Made by a program: the position numbers and the translations under genes | Notes under the pieces: model-generated | Databases searched by the model: none | Told to the model about the DNA's origin: nothing | Seen by the model: only the letters and a program-made list of their open reading frames with translations | In this document: positions 45,442-57,092 of the stretch, piece by piece | Numbering within the stretch: position 1 is the stretch's first letter | Layout of the letters: the number at the start of each line of letters is the position of its first letter | NCBI RefSeq assembly: GCF_002742625.1 | Contig: NZ_PEBF01000001.1 | Span: 1,860,001 to 1,924,000 of the forward strand | Source of the DNA: Caulobacter sp. FWC2 | GTDB lineage: Bacteria > Pseudomonadota > Alphaproteobacteria > Caulobacterales > Caulobacteraceae | Direction of reading: 5' to 3' | Length of the DNA: 64,000 bases

Positions 45442-45978
45442 TTACTTGAACACGCCGCAAGCCGCGCGCGCGCCGGCGCCGCCGATCGGCTGGCTCTTGT
45501 GGTCGTCTGGGTTGGCGTGGACGACGATCGACGAGCCGTCGGCGTCCAACAGGGCGGGGCGGCCGCCGGCTCCCTTCAGCGACACCAGGGTGGAATAGGC
45601 CTCGGCCGTGGCCGAGCCGTCGGCGTTGGCGAAGACGTTCGGCAGGTCGCCGCTGTCGTTGGCGTCCGGGTTCAGCAGGCCGTGGATCGTGGTGGCGGAC
45701 GTGTGGACGTGGGCGCCGGCCGACTTGAAGTCCGGCGCGCCGCAGTCGCCCTTTTCGTGGAAGTGCACCGCGTGCCAGCCCGGCGTCAGGCCCTTCAATT
45801 CCAGCTTGAGCAGCACGCCGTGCGGCGCCTCGGTCAGCGTGACCACGCCGGCGTCCTCGCCGTCACCGGTCTTCACCACGGCGGTCGCGGCGGTCTGGGC
45901 CCAAGCGGCGCCGACGCCGGACGAAGCGGCGATCATGGCGGCGAGGGCGAGCGTGGTCGCAGCGGGGAAGCGGATCAT
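45442..45978 (-). CDS. sodC: Periplasmic Cu/Zn superoxide dismutase
   Basis: The product has 178 residues with a signal peptide ending near AAWAQ. It dismutates superoxide in the periplasm. The copper site is HAVHFHEKGDC (two His) plus the bridging His in AGAHVH and the later VVHANPDD His; the disulfide Cys pair and the active-site Arg (GARAACGV) are present. In the zinc loop the usual third His before GDLP is replaced by Asp (NDSGDLPN), so zinc binding may differ. AAGGAA precedes the ATG at 45978. Confidence 0.9.
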   Translation of the reverse strand: MIRFPAATTLALAAMIAASSGVGAAWAQTAATAVVKTGDGEDAGVVTLTEAPHGVLLKLELKGLTPGWHAVHFHEKGDCGAPDFKSAGAHVHTSATTIHGLLNPDANDSGDLPNVFANADGSATAEAYSTLVSLKGAGGRPALLDADGSSIVVHANPDDHKSQPIGGAGARAACGVFK

Positions 45979-46102
45979 GCGTTTTTCCTTCGAATTCAAG
46001 CCAACAGAGGGGATGCAGCGGCCGGAAAGGTGGCGCCTTCCCCAACCCAATGCTAACTGTTTTCAACGGTTCCGTGTCCGATTCTGACGGCGATAAATCC
46101 CC

Positions 46103-48859
<2,757 letters not shown>

Positions 48860-48889
48860 ACCCTCGAACCCTTAGACGAAGGGGGCTGC

Positions 48890-49381
48890 ATGCGGGTTGG
48901 GCTTTATCCGGGGACCTTCGATCCGGTCACCAATGGTCACCTCGACATCATCGGTCGGGCCGTGAAACTGGTCGATAAGCTGGTGATCGGGGTAGCGGTG
49001 AACATCGGCAAGGGGCCGCTGTTCTCGCTGGATGAACGGGTCGCCATCCTGGAAAAGGAAACGGCGCACCTGACCAAGATCGCTCAGATCGAGGTCCGCC
49101 CGTTCGAGAGCCTGCTGATGCACTTCGCCCGCGAGGTGGAGGCCCAGATGATCGTGCGCGGCCTGCGGGCCGTGGCCGACTTCGAATACGAATTCCAGAT
49201 GACGGCGATGAACCAGCAGCTGGATCGCGAGATCGAGACCGTCTTCCTGATGGCCGACCCGCGCCACCAGGCGATCGCCTCGCGCCTGGTCAAGGAGATC
49301 GCGGCCCTGGGCGGCGACATCACCAAGTTCGTGCCGGCCGGCGTGGCCGAGCAACTCCTGGCCAAGGTCGGCAGGGCCTGA
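48890..49381 (+). CDS. coaD: Phosphopantetheine adenylyltransferase
   Basis: The product has 163 residues. It makes dephospho-CoA from 4'-phosphopantetheine and ATP. The nucleotidyl-transferase motif TNGHLDII lies at residues 15-22, after GLYPGTFDPV; VRGLRAVADFEYE is the other signature. It follows gyrA after 30 bases and may be co-transcribed. A terminator hairpin follows. Confidence 0.96.
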   Translation: MRVGLYPGTFDPVTNGHLDIIGRAVKLVDKLVIGVAVNIGKGPLFSLDERVAILEKETAHLTKIAQIEVRPFESLLMHFAREVEAQMIVRGLRAVADFEYEFQMTAMNQQLDREIETVFLMADPRHQAIASRLVKEIAALGGDITKFVPAGVAEQLLAKVGRA

Positions 49382-49391
49382 TCGACGAATT

Positions 49392-49421
49392 GACCGGGCG
49401 GTGTCGGAACGCCGCCCGGTC
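49392..49421 (+). terminator. Terminator-like hairpin after coaD
   Basis: GACCGGGCGG (49392-49401) pairs perfectly with CCGCCCGGTC (49412-49421) around a ten-base loop, followed by GTTCGTTCC. The T-content after the stem is modest, so termination may be partial. Confidence 0.6.
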
Positions 49422-49460
49422 GTTCGTTCCTCGGGACAGGCACAGCCCGGAGGCCGCCTC

Positions 49461-50111
49461 TTGAGCCCTACCATCACCGCCTTCAAGGAATCTCCCGATC
49501 GCGGCCGAGGTCTGGCGCGCGACATGGCAGTCCGCTGGGCGCTGGAGGAAGTGGGCCAGTCCTACGACGTCCGCCTGGTCACTTTCCCGGAGATGAAGGC
49601 GCCCGCTCACCTGGCTGTGCAGCCGTTCGGTCAGATCCCGACCTATGAGGACGGCGACCTGGTCATGTTCGAGTCCGGCGCCATCGTCTTCCACATCGCC
49701 GAGCGTCATCCTGGCCTGCTGCCGGATCACCCAAACGCCAGGGCGCGGGCTCTAACCTGGATCTTCGCCGCCGTCAGCACCGTGCAACCGCCGATCGTCG
49801 AGTTCGGCATGGCCGCCATGCTGGAGCGCGACAAGCCCTGGTTCGAGGCGCGCCAGCCCTTGCTGGAACAGGCTGTCCGCACGCGTCTGGACCAGCTCGC
49901 CCATCGTCTCGGCGAGGCCGATTGGCTGGACGGTGACTTCAGCGCCGGAGACCTGATGATGGTAGTGGTGCTGCGCCGGCTGGGCGCATCCGGGATGCTG
50001 AACGACTATCCGAGCCTTTTGGCCTACGTCGCGCGGGCCGAGGCCCGTCCCGCCTTTCAACGCGCCTTCGACGACCAGTTAGCGGTCTACAGGGCGGTGT
50101 CGGAAGCGTAG
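49461..50111 (+). CDS. Glutathione S-transferase family protein
   Basis: The product has 216 residues. The N-terminal thioredoxin-like half includes GRGLARDMAVRWALEEVGQ and a cis-Pro/glutathione segment PFGQIPTYEDGDLVMFESGAI; the C-terminal half is helical. The TTG at 49461 is chosen because GGAGG lies eight bases upstream and the frame before it is antisense to the terminator stem. Substrate unknown. The gene is single. Confidence 0.85.
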   Translation: MSPTITAFKESPDRGRGLARDMAVRWALEEVGQSYDVRLVTFPEMKAPAHLAVQPFGQIPTYEDGDLVMFESGAIVFHIAERHPGLLPDHPNARARALTWIFAAVSTVQPPIVEFGMAAMLERDKPWFEARQPLLEQAVRTRLDQLAHRLGEADWLDGDFSAGDLMMVVVLRRLGASGMLNDYPSLLAYVARAEARPAFQRAFDDQLAVYRAVSEA

Positions 50112-50218
50112 CCGCCGCCCCGTTCCGGCCGGAATCGTGCGGTTGAACGGTCGCCGCACTTGTCGGGGCGGCCTTGGCGTTCTACGCCGACCCCCGACTA
50201 TTCTGTTCGGGGATTTCG

Positions 50219-51049
50219 ATGAAGCTCGCCATGACCGCCGCCGCCCTGGCGCTTGTCGCTACGACGGCCTCTGTTTCGGCGGCCGCGGCCCAGACGAGTG
50301 ACTGGCGCACGCCTGATCCGAACAACGTCATCGTCGTCGAGACCAACAAGGGCCGGATCATCGCCGAACTCGATCCGGTCGCCGCGCCGAACCATATCCA
50401 GCGCGTTCGGGGCCTGGTGAAGAGCGGCTTCTATGACGGACTGACCTTCTTCCGCGTGATCAGCGACTTCATGGCCCAGACGGGCGATCCCAAGAACACC
50501 GGCGAGGGCGGTTCGGACCAGCCCAACCTGACGGCCGAGTTCACCTTCCGTCGTGGCATGGACCTGCCGCTGGGCGCGGGCTCCAAGGTCGGCAGCGCCG
50601 AACTCGGCTGGATCGGCGCGCTGCCGGTGTCGAGCCAGAACTCGGCCCTGGCCGTGATGACCGCCGATCGCAAGGTGGCCAGCTGGGGCAACTTCTGCTC
50701 GGGCGTCCTGGGCATGGCCCGCGCCGGCGATCCTGACAGCGCCAACAGCCAGTTCTTCTTCATGCGCCAGCCCAACGCCTCGCTGGACAAGACCTACACC
50801 GCCTTCGGCCGCGTGCTGTCGGGTCTGGACGTCGTGCGCAACATCAAGACCGGTGAACCCGTGCCGAATCCGCAGGACAAGATGATCAGCGTGAAGATGC
50901 TGGCCGACCTGCCGGCCGACAAGCGTCCCTCGGTCCAGGTGATGGACACCCGTTCGGCCGCCTTCAAGGCGCTGGTGACCAAGCGCCAGGCCGAGATGGG
51001 CCCCAGCTTCACCAATTGCGACGTCGACGTCCCCGTGCAAATTAAGTGA
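50219..51049 (+). CDS. Periplasmic cyclophilin-type peptidylprolyl isomerase (first of three)
   Basis: The product has 276 residues with a signal peptide ending near SAAAAQ. The cyclophilin fold is shown by FFRVISDFMAQTGD (catalytic Arg), NTGEGGSDQPNLTAEF and DSANSQFFFMRQP. Between AEF and the GVLGMAR core there is an insertion of about 45 residues containing a Cys (GNFCSG), and a C-terminal extension ends with another Cys (FTNCDVDV). These two Cys may pair. It begins a tandem array of three cyclophilin genes. Confidence 0.9.
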   Translation: MKLAMTAAALALVATTASVSAAAAQTSDWRTPDPNNVIVVETNKGRIIAELDPVAAPNHIQRVRGLVKSGFYDGLTFFRVISDFMAQTGDPKNTGEGGSDQPNLTAEFTFRRGMDLPLGAGSKVGSAELGWIGALPVSSQNSALAVMTADRKVASWGNFCSGVLGMARAGDPDSANSQFFFMRQPNASLDKTYTAFGRVLSGLDVVRNIKTGEPVPNPQDKMISVKMLADLPADKRPSVQVMDTRSAAFKALVTKRQAEMGPSFTNCDVDVPVQIK

Positions 51050-51050
51050 C

Positions 51051-51902
51051 ATGATCTTCTCGCGCACGCTCCTGGCTGGGATCTGCCTGGCGACGATGAC
51101 CGGTTCGGCCCAGGCGGCGACGCTATCGGCCCCGGCCAAGCCCAGCGAGTCTGATTTGCGCACGCCGGCTCCGGACACGGTGATGGTGATCGACACCAAC
51201 AAGGGGCGCGTGCTGGTCGAACTTGTTCCGGATGTCGCGCCCAACCACGTGGCGCGCCTGCAAGAACTGACCCGCGCGGGCGTCTATGACGGCCGCACCT
51301 TCTTCAGGGTCATCGACAGGTTCATGGCCCAGACGGGCGATCCGACCAATACGGGCGAGGGCGGCAGCGACAAGCCGAACCTCAAGGCCGAGTTCACCTT
51401 CCGCCGCAGCGCCGAGACGCCGTTCGTGGCCATGGCCGCGCCGGCCGGCCTGGAGGTCGGCTACCTGAAGTCGCTGCCCGTCGTCAGCCAGGCCTGGACC
51501 TGGAGCGACATGACCGCCGACAAGAAGGTCGCGGCCTGGGGAACCTACTGCCCAGGCGTGATCGGCATGGCTCGCGACGAGGACAACAACTCGGCCAACA
51601 GCCAGTTCTTCCTGATGCGCCAGCCGTATCCGTCGCTGGACAAGCGCTACACCGCTTTCGGTCGCGTGATCAGCGGCCTGGACGCGGTGCGCGCCATCAA
51701 GACCGGCGAGCCGGTTCCCGCTCCGCAGGACCAGATGCAGAAGGTTCGTCTGCTGTCGGATATCCCTGAGAGCGAGCGTCCGAAGGTGCGGGTGATCGAC
51801 CCCAAGGGCGCCTGGTTCGCCGCCGAGACCAAGCGTCTTCGCGCGCTGAAAGGCGCGGATTTCTCGGTGTGCGATATCGATCTTCCGGCCGAGGTTCGCT
51901 GA
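51051..51902 (+). CDS. Periplasmic cyclophilin-type peptidylprolyl isomerase (second of three)
   Basis: The product has 283 residues with a signal peptide ending near GSAQA. It starts one base after the previous stop and has the same architecture: FFRVIDRFMAQTGD, a central insertion with Cys (GTYCPG) and a C-terminal extension with Cys (FSVCDIDL). It is clearly a paralogue of the preceding protein. Both probably fold outer-membrane or secreted clients in the periplasm. Confidence 0.9.
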   Translation: MIFSRTLLAGICLATMTGSAQAATLSAPAKPSESDLRTPAPDTVMVIDTNKGRVLVELVPDVAPNHVARLQELTRAGVYDGRTFFRVIDRFMAQTGDPTNTGEGGSDKPNLKAEFTFRRSAETPFVAMAAPAGLEVGYLKSLPVVSQAWTWSDMTADKKVAAWGTYCPGVIGMARDEDNNSANSQFFLMRQPYPSLDKRYTAFGRVISGLDAVRAIKTGEPVPAPQDQMQKVRLLSDIPESERPKVRVIDPKGAWFAAETKRLRALKGADFSVCDIDLPAEVR

Positions 51903-51995
51903 GACCTTACCGGTTTCCGGCTTCAACTTGGTTCACATCGGGGCGTGAACCGCGCTAGAAGCGCGTTCACAACACTTGTCATCCAAGGGAAGACC

Positions 51996-52463
51996 ATGTC
52001 GGCCGATCTCGAAAACACCCTGATCCTGACCCTCGAGAGCGGTCCGGTCACGATCAAGCTTCGTCCCGACCTAGCGCCGGGCCACGTCGAGCGGATCAAG
52101 GAACTGGTGCGCGAAGGTTTCTATGACGGCGTCGTCTTCCACCGCGTGATCCCGGGCTTCATGGCCCAGGGCGGCGATCCTTCCGGCACCGGCCGCGGCG
52201 GTTCGGACAAGCCGGACATCAAGGCCGAGTTCAGCGACGAGCCGCACGTGCGCGGCGTCTGCTCGATGGCCCGCACGCCGGATCCGAACTCGGCCAACAG
52301 CCAGTTCTTCATCGTGTTCGACGACGCCACCTTCTTGGACAAGCAGTACACCGTCTGGGGTCAAGTGGTTGAAGGCATGGAACATGTCGACGCCCTGCCG
52401 AAGGGCGAACCGCCCCGCGCCCCGGGCAAGATCGTCAGCGCCAAGATCGCCGCCGACGCCTAA
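51996..52463 (+). CDS. Cytoplasmic cyclophilin-type peptidylprolyl isomerase (third of three)
   Basis: The product has 155 residues without a signal peptide. It is a compact cyclophilin with the canonical VFHRVIPGFMAQGGDPSGTG and NSANSQFFIV. It lacks the insertion and C-terminal extension of its two neighbours, so it is the cytoplasmic PpiB-like member. The ATG at 51996 has AAGGGAAGACC upstream. A bidirectional terminator follows. Confidence 0.93.
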   Translation: MSADLENTLILTLESGPVTIKLRPDLAPGHVERIKELVREGFYDGVVFHRVIPGFMAQGGDPSGTGRGGSDKPDIKAEFSDEPHVRGVCSMARTPDPNSANSQFFIVFDDATFLDKQYTVWGQVVEGMEHVDALPKGEPPRAPGKIVSAKIAADA

Positions 52464-52487
52464 GGCTCTCGGTCTCAAAGCTGAAGG

Positions 52488-52517
52488 AACGGCCTCGGAC
52501 CTCGTCCGGGGCCGTTT
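52488..52517. terminator. Bidirectional terminator between the cyclophilin and EEP genes
   Basis: AACGGCCTCGGAC (52488-52500) pairs with GTCCGGGGCCGTT around a CTC loop, with one mismatch, and T-rich sequence (TTTCTAGTTT) follows on the plus strand. It lies at the end of two convergent genes. Confidence 0.7.
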
Positions 52518-53501
52518 CTAGTTTGGGTTGCGGCGCAGGGTGATAACGACCGGCCGGTGGTCCGAGCCCACGGCGGGGCCGCGCTCGACGTTCACCGCGT
52601 ACCACTCGCTGCCGGCATAGACATGGTCGATCGGCAGGAACGGGGCGGGGGCGACCATGACCCGCGAGAACTTGCTGGCCGGCCACGAAGGCATGGCGCG
52701 GGTCCAGCGACGCAGGCCCAGGGCCTTGTCCTGGCGCCTCAGGGTGAAGGACCAAGGCGTCGAGTTGAAGTCGCCCGTAACGATCGTGCTCTTCCTGTCG
52801 AACCCGCTGGCGAACTTGACCAGCTTTCGGCTTTGCGCCTGCTGCAGGCCGGGCGGCACAGGCCAGGTGTAGTGAACGCCCATGATGGTGAAGGGGCCCT
52901 TGGCGTCGGCCAGGGTCGCCCACGCGCCGGAGAGGTAAGGCCGATCGAGAGGCATGCCGCCGCGCGCGATCATCTTCTTGCGTGAGAAGATCCAGGTCTC
53001 ACACTTGGCGGCCTTGTCGCAGGAAGAGAACGGATAGGCGGTCCTCAGAGCCCTGATGGCCGACCAAGCGTCACCGCCGCCTTCCTCAAGGATCACCACG
53101 TCGGCGTCCTGAGCCAGGATCCAACCGAGGCTTTTCTCCGGCGTCCGGTTTTCGTGCCAGATGTTGAACTGCACGATCTTGAGGTCGCTGGCCGCCGGCG
53201 TCGACGGCTTGAAGCGCCACGAAGCCCACAGTTCGGGAAGCATCAGCACCGAGCAGGCCAGCAGCGTGGCGACGCCCAGTCCGACCATCACCCAGCGCTC
53301 GCCGCCACGCGCGAAGACGCCGCCCAGCACGACCGCGCCGATCCCCATCGCCAGCCACAGCGGCGCGGCGTGGGTGAAGGCGTCCAACTTGTCGCTGAAG
53401 GCGCCGCCCAGGCAAACGGCCGCCATGCCGAGACCCACTAGGCCCAGCATTAAGGCCGTGCCGCGGACAAGAAGGCTTGAGAGCTGAACGATCAGACGCA
53501 T
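52518..53501 (-). CDS. Membrane-anchored endonuclease/exonuclease/phosphatase (EEP) family protein
   Basis: The product has 327 residues. Three predicted membrane segments (residues 8-30, 42-62, 70-90) precede an EEP domain beginning at KIVQFNIWHENRTP. Metal and active-site motifs are VVILEEGGGDAW, the VHYTWP His, TGDFNSTPWS and GSDHRPVV. Family members are phosphodiesterases or phosphatases, so a membrane-localised lipid or nucleic-acid hydrolase is possible. The substrate is unknown. Confidence 0.85.
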   Translation of the reverse strand: MRLIVQLSSLLVRGTALMLGLVGLGMAAVCLGGAFSDKLDAFTHAAPLWLAMGIGAVVLGGVFARGGERWVMVGLGVATLLACSVLMLPELWASWRFKPSTPAASDLKIVQFNIWHENRTPEKSLGWILAQDADVVILEEGGGDAWSAIRALRTAYPFSSCDKAAKCETWIFSRKKMIARGGMPLDRPYLSGAWATLADAKGPFTIMGVHYTWPVPPGLQQAQSRKLVKFASGFDRKSTIVTGDFNSTPWSFTLRRQDKALGLRRWTRAMPSWPASKFSRVMVAPAPFLPIDHVYAGSEWYAVNVERGPAVGSDHRPVVITLRRNPN

Positions 53502-53625
53502 GGATCGCCCATAGCACGGCTCCGCTGCCGATGCTTCGCTCTACCCGCTGGAGGATAGGAGAACCCGCGTTCGAAACGGCCTATGTCTTGACCTTGTCGA
53601 TCCATCGTGCGCTTGAAGCCCGCCC

Positions 53626-54723
53626 ATGCGCCTTTCCGACTTCGATTTCGACCTGCCCGAAGACCATATCGCCCTGCGTCCGGCCGAGCCGCGCGACGCC
53701 GCGCGCCTGCTGGTGGTCCGCCCGGGCGAGGACTTCGCCGACCACGTCGTCCGCGAGCTGCCAGACTTCCTGCGTCCGGGCGACGCCCTGGTGTTCAACG
53801 ACACCCGCGTGATCCCCGCGCGCCTGTCCGGCCTGCGCGAGGGCCGCACGACCGGTGGAGCCGACGGCACGCCCGTGGCCGTCGAAGCGACCCTGCACCG
53901 CCGCGTTTCGCCGAACCGCTGGAGCGCCTTCATGCGCCCTGGCAAACGGCTGAAGGTCGGTGACCGCGTGGCGTTTGGCGCGAATGAGGATCGCGCCTGC
54001 GAAGGCGATCGCCTGGACGCCGTCGTCGCTGAAAAGCATGAGGGTGGGGAGGTCGTGCTAGCCTTCGACGTCTCCGGTCCCAATCTCGATATCGGCATCG
54101 CCAAGCACGGAGACATGCCGCTGCCGCCCTACATTGCCGCCAAGCGGGGCGAGGACGAGCGGGATCGCGCCGACTACCAGACCGTCTACGCCCGCGAGGA
54201 CGGTTCGGTCGCCGCCCCCACCGCAGGCTTGCACTTTACCCCGCAACTGCTCGAGGCTCTGAAGGCCAAGGGCGTCTCCCTGCACTTCGTGACCCTGCAT
54301 GTGGGGGCCGGCACCTTCCTGCCCGTCAAGACCGACGACGTCTCCGAGCACAAGATGCACGCCGAGTTTGGCGAGGTGACGGCGCAGGTCGCCGACGCTT
54401 TGAATGCCGTCCACGCCGCCGGCGGCCGCATCGTCTGCGTTGGCACCACCTCGCTGCGCCTGCTGGAGAGCGCTACGGGCGAAGACGGAATTGTGCGGCC
54501 GTTCGCCGACGAGACGGCCATCTTCATCACGCCCGGCTACCGCTTCCGCGCCGCCGACGTACTGATGACCAACTTCCACCTGCCCAAGTCGACCCTGTTC
54601 ATGCTGGTCAGCGCCTTCGCCGGATCGGCGACCATGCGCGCGGCCTACGAACACGCCATATCGACGGGCTATCGCTTCTATTCCTACGGGGATGGCAGCC
54701 TGCTGTTCAGGAACGAGACTTGA
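53626..54723 (+). CDS. queA: tRNA preQ1 S-adenosylmethionine ribosyltransferase-isomerase
   Basis: The product has 365 residues. QueA transfers ribose from SAM to preQ1 in tRNA to form epoxyqueuosine. [23 protein letters not shown] at the start, [20 protein letters not shown] and [17 protein letters not shown] are diagnostic. Its stop overlaps a possible TTG start of tgt, and the queA-tgt order is the usual queuosine operon. Confidence 0.96.
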   Translation: MRLSDFDFDLPEDHIALRPAEPRDAARLLVVRPGEDFADHVVRELPDFLRPGDALVFNDTRVIPARLSGLREGRTTGGADGTPVAVEATLHRRVSPNRWSAFMRPGKRLKVGDRVAFGANEDRACEGDRLDAVVAEKHEGGEVVLAFDVSGPNLDIGIAKHGDMPLPPYIAAKRGEDERDRADYQTVYAREDGSVAAPTAGLHFTPQLLEALKAKGVSLHFVTLHVGAGTFLPVKTDDVSEHKMHAEFGEVTAQVADALNAVHAAGGRIVCVGTTSLRLLESATGEDGIVRPFADETAIFITPGYRFRAADVLMTNFHLPKSTLFMLVSAFAGSATMRAAYEHAISTGYRFYSYGDGSLLFRNET

Positions 54724-54725
54724 GC

Positions 54726-55841
54726 ATGGCGTTTCCCTTCGAGATCAACGCCACCGACGGTAAGGCGCGCACCGGCGTCCTGAAGACGCCGCGTGGCGAC
54801 ATCCGCACGCCGGCCTTCATGCCGGTGGGCACCGCCGCGACCGTCAAGGCCATGACCGTCGATCAGGTCAAGGACACCGGGGCCGACATCATCCTAGGCA
54901 ACACCTATCACCTGATGCTGCGGCCCTCGGCCGAGCGGGTGGCGCGCCTGGGCGGCCTGCACAAGTTCATGCGCTGGGACAAGCCGATCCTGACCGACAG
55001 CGGCGGCTTCCAGGTCATGAGCCTGTCGGGGATCAGCAAGCTGACCGAGGAGGCGGTGACCTTCTCCAGCCACGTCGACGGGTCCAAGCACGTGCTGACC
55101 CCCGAGCGCTCGATCGAGATCCAGGCCGACCTGCTGGGCAGCGACATCGTCATGCAGTTGGACGAGTGCGTCGCCTGGCCGGCCGAGGAGGCCAGGGCGC
55201 GCAAGGGCATGGAGCTGTCTGCCCGCTGGGCCCAGCGCTCCAAGGACGCCTTCGGGTCCCGCAACAGCCAGGTGCTGTTCGGCATCCAGCAGGGCTCGAC
55301 CTTCGAAAACCTGCGCCGCGAGTCGTCGGACCGCCTGCGCGAGATCGGCTTCGACGGCTACGCGATCGGTGGACTCGCCGTGGGCGAAGGGCACGAGGCC
55401 ATGTGCGAGGTGCTGGACTACGCGCCCGGCCTGTTGCCGCAGGATCGTCCGCGCTACCTGATGGGCGTCGGCAAGCCGATCGACCTGGTCGAGGCTGTGG
55501 CGCGCGGCGTGGACATGTTCGACTGCGTGCTGCCCACCCGCTCGGGCCGGCATGGTCAGGCCTGGACCTGGGATGGCGCCATCAACCTGAAGAACGCCAA
55601 GTTCGCCGAGGACGAGTCGCCGCTCGACCCGAACAGCGACTGCCCGGCCAGCCGGGACTATTCGAAAGCCTATCTGCGCCACCTTTTCAAGGCCGAGGAG
55701 ATCCTGGGTCAGGTGCTGCTGTCCTGGCACAACATCGCGTTCTTCCAGGCGCTGACGGCGGCCATGCGCGCCGCGATCGCCGAAGCGCGCTTCGAACAGT
55801 TCCGCCGCGACTTCCGCGCCCGCCACCTGAGCGAAGGCTAG
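54726..55841 (+). CDS. tgt: tRNA-guanine transglycosylase
   Basis: The product has 371 residues. Tgt exchanges guanine 34 for preQ1 in Asp, Asn, His and Tyr tRNAs. Catalytic regions are [10 protein letters not shown] and [16 protein letters not shown]. In the C-terminal zinc site, usually Cys-x-Cys-x2-Cys, the sequence is [15 protein letters not shown], retaining only the central Cys. The ATG at 54726 is preferred over the TTG at 54720. The usual [12 protein letters not shown] precedes the nucleophile Asp. Confidence 0.95.
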   Translation: MAFPFEINATDGKARTGVLKTPRGDIRTPAFMPVGTAATVKAMTVDQVKDTGADIILGNTYHLMLRPSAERVARLGGLHKFMRWDKPILTDSGGFQVMSLSGISKLTEEAVTFSSHVDGSKHVLTPERSIEIQADLLGSDIVMQLDECVAWPAEEARARKGMELSARWAQRSKDAFGSRNSQVLFGIQQGSTFENLRRESSDRLREIGFDGYAIGGLAVGEGHEAMCEVLDYAPGLLPQDRPRYLMGVGKPIDLVEAVARGVDMFDCVLPTRSGRHGQAWTWDGAINLKNAKFAEDESPLDPNSDCPASRDYSKAYLRHLFKAEEILGQVLLSWHNIAFFQALTAAMRAAIAEARFEQFRRDFRARHLSEG

Positions 55842-55864
55842 CCGCCCGGTTCAGGCTCTGAAGC

Positions 55865-56602
55865 CTAGTCTCTGGGGCCTTGCGGAACCGTGGGCGCCTC
55901 TTCCTTGACGATCGGGAACCGGGGCTTGCGCGGGCCGTAGGGATCCCGCGGCGGCGGCATGCCAGGATCGACGACTACGGGCGCGGCCGGTGGCTTGTGC
56001 TGTGGCGTGGCTGGCGGATTGCAGCCGCGCGCTTCGCCCAGGCCCTTCAGATAGGCTCGACGCACGGCGCCCGAGGCCACGGCGCTCTGCACCAGACGGT
56101 CATGGCGCTCGGCTCCGGACAATTTCCGCACCCAGCCGCGCATTGGAATCATGTCCTGAGCCGCGCTGGCCACCGCGCCCAGGGCCGCGCCGCCGGCCGC
56201 CTTGCGCCCGCGATCCATCAGGTCCTCGTTCTCGGTGGGCGGATTGCGGTCGATGTCCTCGCCCAGGGCGACGTCCAACGGTTGGACCAGACTGATCAGG
56301 CTGGCGCAGTCGGCTCTGGCGGGGCGCTGGTAGGGATCGTCCATCGCCTCAAGCAGCACGCGCGGAATCTTGGTGCGGACGATATTCACGTCACGCAGCG
56401 GCGCGCTCATGGCGCCGGTGATTCCGTCGCGGTTGGCTTCCGAGGTCGATCTGATTCGTCCGTCGTCGGTCGGCTCGACGGGCGAGTCCTGGGATGAGGG
56501 CGGGGCGCCCAGCAGTGGCGGCGCCTCTTGTCGCTGACGCGCATTGGCCGTTCCAGCCAGCGCCGCGCCGCAAAAGACCGCCAAAAGCAAGGTTGCACGC
56601 AT
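55865..56602 (-). CDS. Conserved exported protein of unknown function
   Basis: The product has 245 residues with a signal peptide ending near GTANA. The mature part has an acidic/proline linker, two Cys (in RADCASLI and EARGCNPP) that could form a disulfide, an Ala/Gly-rich segment AAGGAALGAVASAAQD resembling a membrane-active or OmpA/YMGG-like Gly zipper, and a proline-rich C-terminus. I do not recognise the family. It is convergent with tgt. Confidence 0.7.
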   Translation of the reverse strand: MRATLLLAVFCGAALAGTANARQRQEAPPLLGAPPSSQDSPVEPTDDGRIRSTSEANRDGITGAMSAPLRDVNIVRTKIPRVLLEAMDDPYQRPARADCASLISLVQPLDVALGEDIDRNPPTENEDLMDRGRKAAGGAALGAVASAAQDMIPMRGWVRKLSGAERHDRLVQSAVASGAVRRAYLKGLGEARGCNPPATPQHKPPAAPVVVDPGMPPPRDPYGPRKPRFPIVKEEAPTVPQGPRD

Positions 56603-56729
56603 GACTCACCCTAACCCGCCCACAGCTTTGCCGTCATCCATCGGAAAAACGGCGAAACCATGCTTGCGACACGGAAGTCCCCCGCCTATGGTCCGCGCCG
56701 CTTCCAACCGGCTCCCGCCGGACGTTAGC

Positions 56730-56804
56730 GGGCCGGTAGCTCAGTGGTAGAGCATTCGACTTTTAATCGAATGGTCGTGGGTTCGAACCCCACCCGGCCT
56801 ACCA
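56730..56804 (+). tRNA. tRNA-Lys(TTT)
   Basis: A complete cloverleaf: acceptor GGGCCGG pairs with CCGGCCT (a G-T wobble at the first pair), D-arm GCTCAGTGGTAGAGC, anticodon stem TTCGA/TCGAA with loop CTTTTAA (anticodon TTT), T-arm GTGGG-TTCGAAC-CCCAC, discriminator A and encoded CCA. Confidence 0.96.
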
Positions 56805-56883
56805 TTTCCAAGCCTCTGATCCCGCAGAGGTCTTCGGCGTTGAACGCGCCGATCACCGACCACTGTAGGACTCGTGCGGTTGT

Positions 56884-56897
56884 AGATCTTGAGATCT
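56884..56897. promoter_or_regulatory. Direct/inverted repeat upstream of cysT
   Basis: AGATCT-TG-AGATCT is a 14-base element of two palindromic hexamers separated by two bases, about 200 bases before the sulfate-transporter operon. It could be an operator or a recombination remnant; nothing else in the window repeats it. Confidence 0.3.
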
Positions 56898-57092
56898 CGA
56901 CGCGAGCGCCCTTGCGGATGTTGCGCCAGTTTTTCTGCGCCCCAAACCGGGGTTTCTCGTTTGCCCCACGATTGAGGTAGAGATTTAAGCGGCTCAGTTT
57001 CAACGACGCCGCCGGACCCCGACGTGGCTCCGCGCGTTCAGCCTTTGCCTAGAGCCATGTGGCGAGCCCGGACCCTGGACGACGATCAGACG

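Noticed and set aside
56725..57003. Minus-strand frame with GRVGFEPTTIRLKVECSTTELPAR-like end
   Set aside because: It is the antisense translation of the tRNA-Lys gene, a classical false protein.
56805..57092. Possible SAM or sulfur riboswitch before the sulfate transporter genes
   Set aside because: No SAM-I, SAM-II or other recognisable core motif. Only a short CCCC/GGGG hairpin and an AGATCT repeat were seen.
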